The position numbers and the translations under genes are program-made. The notes under the pieces are model-generated. The model searched no databases. It saw only the letters and a program-made list of their open reading frames with translations, and had not been told where the DNA came from. A stretch of DNA of 19,638 bases, from contig JAOZVK010000042.1 of assembly GCA_029938185.1 (NCBI GenBank), positions 1 through 19,638 on the forward strand. The letters run 5' to 3'. The stretch comes from Bacteroidales bacterium. Its GTDB lineage: Bacteria; Bacteroidota; Bacteroidia; Bacteroidales; JAOZVK01. Below, one piece after another: positions 7,508 through 13,698 of this stretch (position 1 is the stretch's first letter; the number at the start of each line of letters is the position of its first letter).

Positions 7508-8413
7508 ATGACAGAAATAATTGATAATGAATTTATTAAATTATTAAAATGTAATAATTGTAATAGTAATATTCATGAAAATAAATATAATATCTTATGC
7601 ACAAAATGTAATAAAAATTTTGTGCAAAATAATTTACTTTGTTTTATTGATAATTTAGACAAAAAAGATAATCTTACAGAAGAAGACAGAAATTTTATTC
7701 AAGAGTCTGAAAAACATATTCAAGGTATCTCTGCAAATGATTGGAATAATGAAGATGAGTGGAAAAGCATTGATAACAGAGCAGAGTTAAGAATGAGAAA
7801 AGTCCTTAAATATATCAATAATGAAGGTATTCATTTAGATATAGGTATTGGCAGAGGAGATGGGACTGCTTTAATTGCAAAAAGAAAAAAAACTATAGGT
7901 GTAGAATACGGAACATTGGTTGCTCAAATTGCGAAAACAAATTACAAAAATGTTATTCAAGCAAATGCGTCCGAACTTCCGTTTAAAGATAATATGTTTA
8001 CCAGTATTACAATGCTTGATTCATTAGAGCATATTTTAAATCCAAAACAAGCATTAAAAGAAGTATTTAGAGTTTTAAAAAATGACGGAAAACTAATTAT
8101 TCAAACTCCTACAAAAGAAGATTTTAAAATTAAAAAATTAGGTGTTATTTTGAATAAACCTTATGTACTATTTGAATTAATATTGAAAGTATTATTAAGT
8201 CCTAAAATATATTTGAATAAATATAAAAACAGAAAAACAAACAAATCAAAAGCACCGCAACCAATAGAAATACCAAGAACAAGAGAATACGTAAAAAAAA
8301 TAATTTCAGAGAATTTTAATATTGAAAAAAATAGATTAATTAACTACTGGAATAAATACAAAATAATACAACTATTTTCATATTCCTCTTTATTTATTTG
8401 TAAAAAAAAATAA
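7508..8413 (+). CDS. SAM methyltransferase with N-terminal zinc-ribbon-like domain
   Basis: A 301-aa protein read from MTEIIDNEFIKLLKCNNC. An earlier ATG at 7442 is open, but those codons are the radical SAM remnant (KMCKKYFKYKK), so 7508 is preferred. The N-terminus has two CxxC knuckles (CNNCNSN and CTKCNKN), as in Trm112-like domains joined to methyltransferases. The SAM core follows: HLDIGIGRGDGTALIA as motif I, then IGVEYGTLVAQIA, ASELPFKDNMF and MLDSLEHILNPKQALKEVFR with the closing NDGKLIIQTP. It probably methylates a glycan. It occupies the position that the 9905 methyltransferase holds in the other repeat, but the two proteins are not close relatives. Confidence 0.8.
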   Translation: MTEIIDNEFIKLLKCNNCNSNIHENKYNILCTKCNKNFVQNNLLCFIDNLDKKDNLTEEDRNFIQESEKHIQGISANDWNNEDEWKSIDNRAELRMRKVLKYINNEGIHLDIGIGRGDGTALIAKRKKTIGVEYGTLVAQIAKTNYKNVIQANASELPFKDNMFTSITMLDSLEHILNPKQALKEVFRVLKNDGKLIIQTPTKEDFKIKKLGVILNKPYVLFELILKVLLSPKIYLNKYKNRKTNKSKAPQPIEIPRTREYVKKIISENFNIEKNRLINYWNKYKIIQLFSYSSLFICKKK

Positions 8414-8417
8414 AAGA

Positions 8418-8444
8418 GTAAATAAGCAAGAATGTTTGCAAATA
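8418..8444 (+). pseudogene. 27-nt remnant of an asnB copy
   Basis: The stretch encodes VNKQECLQ, identical to residues 14-21 of the amidotransferase at 10552. The base differences within those eight shared codons (10591-10614) are all at synonymous third positions. Purely synonymous divergence implies that both copies were selected as coding for some time before this one was deleted. It lies just after the methyltransferase, where asnB sits in the other repeat. Confidence 0.65.
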
Positions 8445-8455
8445 GGACAGACACA

Positions 8456-8512
8456 TCAAAAATAAATCATACTTGATTATCAATAATATTATGTTTTTAA
8501 AGCTATTAAAAT
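8456..8512. mobile_element. short relic resembling the inside of the 587-bp element
   Basis: ATACTTGATTAT followed by an AT-rich run and ATGTTTTTAAAGC resembles 3901-3939 of the element in the mntA-like gene (ATACTTGATTAT, ATGTTTTTAAGC), with a small gap. No terminal repeats are left. It could be a decayed second insertion, which would explain why the asnB copy stops here. The match is short and AT-rich. Confidence 0.35.
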
Positions 8513-8517
8513 TCATT

Positions 8518-8798
8518 ATTTTGAAAATATAAAACAAAACAAAGCCGAACTTCGTGAAATATTAAAATTATAACAAGATAAAAAAAATAATAACTTATTC
8601 GGGTTCTTTGAGAAAAGGAAAGGAATTAATTCATTATTAAAAATAGCAAAGGAATTAGAAAATGTTTTATCATTGTTAAATAATAAAAATTTGAAAAATA
8701 GAATTGCAAACAACGCTTTTGAACTTGCTAAAAATCATACTTATATTAAACGTTGCAAAAATTTATTAAAATATGGAAAAAATCAGCAAAATAATTGA
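8518..8798 (+). pseudogene. decayed second copy of the 6219 glycosyltransferase
   Basis: Bases 8522-8664 follow 6796-6939 at very high identity, then the match jumps to 7283-7411. The joint is the octamer AGAAAATG, present once here (8657-8664) and twice in the intact gene, so a 351-bp in-frame deletion happened by short direct repeats. The copy also has a CAA to TAA stop (LKL*QDK), one added and one lost A, and no N-terminal half. Its end, KNLLKYGKNQQNN then TGA at 8796-8798, shows the original C-terminus and a 26-nt overlap with the radical SAM start. Confidence 0.9.
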
Positions 8799-9900
8799 TA
8801 TACTAAAAGATATAAATAGTATTGCTAAACTGAAACATTACTTGAATACATATAAAGTCAATAGAATGCATCAAAAATTTGATGGTAAAAAGTCTATATT
8901 AAATTATCCTCCCTTATATGTAACTGTTGGCATTACAGGATATTGTGCTTTCAAATGCAAGTTTTGTGTATCACATGCAGTAGAAGCGAAAGGAAATCAT
9001 CAATACAAAGTTCCTTTTAATATGAGTTTTGAAGAGTTTAAAACAATTGTAGATTTGCTTTACGAAGCAAAAGTGCCGCATGTTCATATAGCAGGCTTGG
9101 GAGAACCTTTACTTAATAATTTTTTTTTTAAAATGTTTGACTATGTTACAGATAAATATTTTTATTCTTCTCTGCAAACAGATTTTATAAAAAGCATGTT
9201 TGAACGTAAACAAATTATCGAAAAAATTATTGAAAGAAAAGAAAAAATAAAATATATCACGACAGATTTATTTCCGAGAAGTATTCATAATTCAATAAAG
9301 ATTGGTTCTGATTATGACTTTGTTGTATCATCAATAGAAAAAATTTCAAAAGCAAACAGTAAAATTAAATTCCATATTCATCAAATACTGACAAAACAAA
9401 CATACAAGAATATGGATACTACAATAAAAGAATTTTATGATAAAGGAATTAATTTTGTTTACGATGTTGTAAACTTGCATGCACTTGATTTTAATGACTT
9501 TACAAATCCGCAAAATGCTTATTATTCAACAGATAAAGAAATATCCGAAGAATTGCTTAAAATTAAAGAACTCGGCGATAAATTAAATATTGAAGTTAAT
9601 ATTCCAAAACCTTGGGATAAGTATGCCGAAGAAAATAACGGAAAATGTTTAAATATGTGGTCAAGATTTCAAATAATGCCGTCTAAAAAATTATCCACAG
9701 AAAAGTGGAAAGGTAATGCAATCACAAGTCAATGTATTGCTGAAACGATGGGAGACTTTTATACAATAGGAAATATATTTGAACATGATACTTTTATGAA
9801 TTTCTGGAATAATGATAAAATTGTAAAAATCAGAGAAAATATGATTAATGGTATTTATCCTGATGAAATGTGTAAAAAATGCTTTAAATACAAAAAATAA
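8773..9900 (+). CDS. radical SAM enzyme with SPASM/twitch-like C-terminus
   Basis: A 375-aa protein. The radical SAM motif is GYCAFKCKFC (C58, C62, C65; CxxxCxxC), which binds the 4Fe-4S cluster that cleaves SAM. It is followed by HIAGLGEPLLNNFFF, the GxGEP element that contacts SAM. The C-terminus has extra cysteines (GKCLNMW, SQCIAETMGDFYTIGNI, then MCKKC with C367 and C370) in an order like SPASM/twitch auxiliary-cluster domains. Such enzymes occur in surface-glycan loci, where their exact reactions are mostly unknown; sugar dehydration, epimerisation or another C-H chemistry is possible. It starts inside the old end of the glycosyltransferase copy and is followed after 4 nt by a methyltransferase. 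Confidence 0.85.
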   Translation: MEKISKIIDILKDINSIAKLKHYLNTYKVNRMHQKFDGKKSILNYPPLYVTVGITGYCAFKCKFCVSHAVEAKGNHQYKVPFNMSFEEFKTIVDLLYEAKVPHVHIAGLGEPLLNNFFFKMFDYVTDKYFYSSLQTDFIKSMFERKQIIEKIIERKEKIKYITTDLFPRSIHNSIKIGSDYDFVVSSIEKISKANSKIKFHIHQILTKQTYKNMDTTIKEFYDKGINFVYDVVNLHALDFNDFTNPQNAYYSTDKEISEELLKIKELGDKLNIEVNIPKPWDKYAEENNGKCLNMWSRFQIMPSKKLSTEKWKGNAITSQCIAETMGDFYTIGNIFEHDTFMNFWNNDKIVKIRENMINGIYPDEMCKKCFKYKK

Positions 9901-9904
9901 TCTT

Positions 9905-10552
9905 ATGTCAAAAGTATGGTATTCGGATATTTCAGAAGCAACAATAAATGTTTTAAAAAAACTTATTGATTATTCTGAATTATCAAAAAAAAAAGTTGTG
10001 AAAATTTTTGATTTCGGTTGCGGAAACGGAAGATATATGTACATTTTTAAAGAATTTTTTCCGAAAGCTCAAATTTACGGGGCTGATATTAACGAAAAAA
10101 ACATTAACAGTTTAAAAGCGGACTTTAAAAATGTTTTTATACTTAACTCAAATAAAATGAGTTTAAATTATGAAGAGAATTTTTTTGACTTAGTATTTTC
10201 ATCAAATGTAATTGAGCATATTCCACATAATCAATATGTTGAGTATCTTTATGAAATACAAAAAATATTAAAACCAAATTGTAAATTTATTTTTGGAACT
10301 CCCAATTATCCATACAAAAGATTTTATGATATGAGAAAATCATTAGTAGCATTGATAAAATTTAATTTTCACGATTTTAAATATTATCTGTTAGATGACC
10401 CTACTCATATAAATCCATTAAATTATAAAAAATTAGAAACAGATTTTAAAATGTTCTCTAAATTAGAACTAAAACCTACTAAAATATTCTTACGGAAAAT
10501 TATTAAAAATAAAAAATTCTCTGATAAAATTAACGGAATAGCTATAAAATAA
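9905..10552 (+). CDS. class I SAM-dependent methyltransferase
   Basis: A 215-aa methyltransferase read from MSKVWYSDISEATINVLKKL. A start at 9848 is open but overlaps the radical SAM end in another frame and adds nonsense, so 9905 is chosen. Motif I is KIFDFGCGNGRYMYIF, then IYGADINEKNI, and the post-motif strand is FDLVFSSNVIEHIPHNQYVE followed by ILKPNCKFIFGTPN. This is a Methyltransf_11-type fold with no zinc ribbon, unlike the 7508 protein in the equivalent position. Its stop shares one base with the start of asnB (TAATG). Role inferred: methylation of a glycan or its precursor. Confidence 0.8.
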   Translation: MSKVWYSDISEATINVLKKLIDYSELSKKKVVKIFDFGCGNGRYMYIFKEFFPKAQIYGADINEKNINSLKADFKNVFILNSNKMSLNYEENFFDLVFSSNVIEHIPHNQYVEYLYEIQKILKPNCKFIFGTPNYPYKRFYDMRKSLVALIKFNFHDFKYYLLDDPTHINPLNYKKLETDFKMFSKLELKPTKIFLRKIIKNKKFSDKINGIAIK

Positions 10553-12357
10553 TGTGTGGAATAACAGGTCATTTCTCAAAACTAAATAATGTAAACAAAC
10601 AGGAATGTTTGCAAATGTCTGATGCCATAAAGCACAGAGGACCCGATAGTTTTGGAGGTTATTTTGCGAACAAGATATTTCTCGGACACAGGCGACTTGC
10701 AATTATCGACCTTAGCGAAACGGGGCATCAACCGATGTGGGACAGTGAAAAAAAAATTGGTATTATTTTTAACGGCGAGATATATAATTATAAAGAAATA
10801 AAAAAAGAACTTACCGAGTTTCATTTTTTTTCAACATCTGATACCGAAGTCATTATTTATGCGTATAAAAAATGGGGAATTGAAAAAACGATAGAAAAAC
10901 TAAACGGAATGTTTTCTTTTTGTATTTATGATAAACATAAAAATCAAGCATATTTTGTAAGGGACAGAATCGGGATAAAACCATTTGTATATTTTTTTGA
11001 TAAAGAAAATTTTATTTTTGCATCTGAATTAAAAGCAATTTTGAAAAATAAAGTAATTAACAAAAAAATCAATAAAAAAGCAGTTGCAGATTATTTTATT
11101 CACAGATATGTTCCAAATCCCAATACAATTTTTGAAGGTATAAATAAATTAGAACCTGGTCATTTCTTAAAACTTGATTTACAAACTTTTGATATTAAAA
11201 AAACTCAATATTGGAAACTTAATAATAAAAGATATTTACATCTGTCGGAAAATGAGATAATTGAAAAAGCCGAAAAATTAATAAATATTGCTGTTAAATA
11301 CAGACTTATTGCAGACACCGAAATTGCTTCATTTTTGAGCGGAGGTATTGACTCTTCGTTAATAACAAGTATTGCAAAAAAAATAATCCCAAAGCTGAAA
11401 GCATTTACAATAGACTTGCACCCCGAAAAATACAGCGAACTAAATTTTGCTGAAACAGCTGCAAAATATATTAATATCAAATTAATTTCAGAAACAGTTA
11501 AGGCAAAATCTTTTCAAGAAAATTTTGATAAAATAATAAGTTTTTACGATGAACCTTTTGCAGACAGTTCACTTGTACCAACTTTTTTACTTACAAAAAT
11601 CGTTTCCGAAGCAGGAATAAAATGTGCTTTATCAGGTGACGGAGGAGATGAAGTTTTTTATGGATATAATTGGTATTCTACATTTAACAAAGTAAGTAAA
11701 GCAAAAAACATATTGAATATTTTTCCTAAAAAGATTGTTCAAAAATTATTATCGTTTATAAATAATGAAACTTTAAGTCTTGTTCTGTTAAATTCAATTG
11801 AAACATATCGAAAAATACTTTACAACAGATTTACTGTTGCAGAAATTAATAAACTGTTTAATTATAATTTAATATTTAAAGAAACTGATTTCTTTAAAGA
11901 AAAGATAAAAAAAGAAAATATTAAACTTCCAGATTTGTCGTTTATTGATTTTCAAACATTTATGATTGATGATATTTTGTATAAAGTAGATATTGCATCA
12001 ATGGCTAACTCGCTTGAAGTAAGAGTTCCATTTCTCGACCATAATATTATTGAATTTATGTTTTCTGTTTCGTTTAAATATTTATTTAAAAACAAAGAAT
12101 TAAAACATATTTTAAAAGAAATTAGCAAAACACATATTCCCAAAAAAAATATTTACAGAAAAAAGAAAGGTTTCAGTGCTCCAGTAATGGAATGGATACA
12201 TAAAGATTTTGACAACGAACTTATTGCAGGAAATCTTGTTAAACATAAAATCATTACATTTAAAAATATGCAAGAGTTTTTACAAAACGAAAATTCTCAT
12301 GGAAAAATTTGGCAAATGTATGTTTTTGAAAAATGGTTCTCGAATTATTTTTTATAA
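10552..12357 (+). CDS. asnB: AsnB-type glutamine amidotransferase (asparagine synthase family)
   Basis: A 601-aa two-domain enzyme. The N-terminal glutaminase has the nucleophile Cys2 (MCGITGHF), KHRGPDSFGGYF, GHRRLAIIDLSETGHQPMW, FNGEIYNY and the SDTEVI segment, with the channel entry RDRIGIKPF. The C-terminal synthetase has the PP-loop SGGIDSS (residues 263-269), ALSGDGGDEVFYGY, then NSLEVRVPFLDH and KKGFSAPVMEWI. It hydrolyses glutamine and passes ammonia to an acyl-adenylate. In sugar clusters such proteins often amidate a uronic acid rather than making free asparagine, which is likely here from context. The gene ends 13 nt into the converging flippase. Confidence 0.93.
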   Translation: MCGITGHFSKLNNVNKQECLQMSDAIKHRGPDSFGGYFANKIFLGHRRLAIIDLSETGHQPMWDSEKKIGIIFNGEIYNYKEIKKELTEFHFFSTSDTEVIIYAYKKWGIEKTIEKLNGMFSFCIYDKHKNQAYFVRDRIGIKPFVYFFDKENFIFASELKAILKNKVINKKINKKAVADYFIHRYVPNPNTIFEGINKLEPGHFLKLDLQTFDIKKTQYWKLNNKRYLHLSENEIIEKAEKLINIAVKYRLIADTEIASFLSGGIDSSLITSIAKKIIPKLKAFTIDLHPEKYSELNFAETAAKYINIKLISETVKAKSFQENFDKIISFYDEPFADSSLVPTFLLTKIVSEAGIKCALSGDGGDEVFYGYNWYSTFNKVSKAKNILNIFPKKIVQKLLSFINNETLSLVLLNSIETYRKILYNRFTVAEINKLFNYNLIFKETDFFKEKIKKENIKLPDLSFIDFQTFMIDDILYKVDIASMANSLEVRVPFLDHNIIEFMFSVSFKYLFKNKELKHILKEISKTHIPKKNIYRKKKGFSAPVMEWIHKDFDNELIAGNLVKHKIITFKNMQEFLQNENSHGKIWQMYVFEKWFSNYFL

Positions 12358-13598
12358 GCATAATAAGAAAAAACAAAAAGCAGCATATAATAGTAAATAA
12401 TTGACGAAACTACTGCCCCGAAAATACCAAAATAAGGAATCAATAAAATATAAAGTAACAAATTTAATACCGTGAAAATTAATTTTACTTTTATCATTAA
12501 AGTTTCAGAATTAAAAGCAATTAAGTAGTTTTGCAAGAACATTACTAAACCAGTTGCTGGTATTGATATTAAATATATTTGAGCATAAAATACAGAATTT
12601 TCATATTTTGTTGAGTATAAAATTGTTATTACAAAAGGCAACAAAAAATAAAACACAATAGAACCTAATATTAATACAACAAAGAATTTCACTATATATT
12701 TTCTTAATATATTTTGCAATAATTCTTTATCGGCAGCAAATAATTTTGGCATTATTACTCTTATCAACATTTTTATTGCTGTTCGTAAATATATTATAAT
12801 GGAAACTGCGATTGAATAAACAGCAAGTTTTTCCGGCTCAAAAAATACACCAATGATAATTTTATCAGCATGGTCGTAAATCAGTGATATTACTGCAATT
12901 AAACTTAATTTATAGGAACTTTTTTTCCATGAATTTTCAATATCATCATTTTTAATATGTTTGAAAGACAAATAATAAAACAATAAATTTGTAAATGTAT
13001 TTGAAGCAAGATATGAAATAAAAATTAATATAAGGTTATCTTTTCCAAAAAAAATAGATACAGAAACAAATCCAGCAATAATTACAGTCTTTATTGAATT
13101 AAAATAAGTTGAGATACTAAATTTTGATTGTCCTTGATATAAAGAATCCCAACTTGCAAAAGGAAAAATTAAAGGACTGAAAATAGCAGCTACAAAAATT
13201 CCTATTCCTATAATTTGCTCATCGTAAAAATAATAATAAGCTCCGATTAACAGAGTTAAAGGAAGACCTGCCAAGCTCCATAAAAAACTAAATTTCACAG
13301 CTTTTTTGTATGTTCCGTGTTTTTTTCGTGCCACAGAACGCAACAACGAAACATTTATTCCAGGTAACGAAATTATTGAAAAAATAGTAAGAATTGAAAT
13401 CAAAAAATTATATTGTCCTAAAATCTTTTCGCTTGTAAACCTTGCCAACACAACAGACAATAATATTCCAACAACTATTTGGATAACTTGACCGATTGTT
13501 GCCCAAAAACCGTTTTCAACATAATATGGCAAATCAATTCCTATTTTATCTCCGATATCTTTCGAAAGGTTATATATTTTACGCCTTACTTTTTTCAT
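12345..13598 (-). CDS. Wzx-like polysaccharide flippase (MOP/MATE superfamily)
   Basis: A 417-aa membrane protein, read on the minus strand from ATG at 13598 (MKKVRRKIYNLSKDIGDKIG). A TTG 18 nt upstream is weaker. The first helix reads WATIGQVIQIVVGILLSVVL, followed by the family signature LARFTSEKILGQYNFLISIL, and about a dozen further hydrophobic segments end in VVSSIIYYYMLLFVFSYYAY. The layout fits oligosaccharide flippases that move undecaprenyl-linked units across the inner membrane. A Bacteroidetes-like -7 box (TATTTTTG, 13637-13630) lies upstream, but I see no good -33. It is the only glycan-locus gene on the minus strand and overlaps asnB tail to tail by 13 nt. Confidence 0.85.
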   Translation of the reverse strand: MKKVRRKIYNLSKDIGDKIGIDLPYYVENGFWATIGQVIQIVVGILLSVVLARFTSEKILGQYNFLISILTIFSIISLPGINVSLLRSVARKKHGTYKKAVKFSFLWSLAGLPLTLLIGAYYYFYDEQIIGIGIFVAAIFSPLIFPFASWDSLYQGQSKFSISTYFNSIKTVIIAGFVSVSIFFGKDNLILIFISYLASNTFTNLLFYYLSFKHIKNDDIENSWKKSSYKLSLIAVISLIYDHADKIIIGVFFEPEKLAVYSIAVSIIIYLRTAIKMLIRVIMPKLFAADKELLQNILRKYIVKFFVVLILGSIVFYFLLPFVITILYSTKYENSVFYAQIYLISIPATGLVMFLQNYLIAFNSETLMIKVKLIFTVLNLLLYILLIPYFGIFGAVVSSIIYYYMLLFVFSYYAYKK

Positions 13599-13645
13599 AA
13601 TGTTTGAATACTGCAAATCTTTATTTTTACAAAAATAAAAAACTA

Positions 13646-13676
13646 TTTGACATATATAAATAATTTTATAATTTTG
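13646..13676 (+). promoter_or_regulatory. Bacteroidetes-type promoter for the YfhO-family gene
   Basis: TTTG at 13646-13649, exactly 19 nt, then TAATTTTG at 13669-13676, which fits the TTTG-N19-TAnnTTTG consensus of the Bacteroidetes primary sigma factor. The start codon at 13699 is 22 nt further on, so the leader is very short. The site lies in the 100-nt divergent spacer between the flippase and this gene. Confidence 0.7.
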
Positions 13677-13698
13677 TTTTTTATTATAAAAAAAAATT

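Noticed and set aside
9848..9904. N-terminal extension of the methyltransferase before asnB
   Set aside because: It overlaps the radical SAM coding end in another frame and encodes a nonsense lead; ATG at 9905 fits better.
12209..12400. Plus-strand frame across the asnB/flippase junction
   Set aside because: It is a shadow of asnB in another frame.
13599..13616. TTG start for the flippase
   Set aside because: ATG at 13598 is closer to the usual N-terminus of the family and the extra six residues add nothing recognisable.
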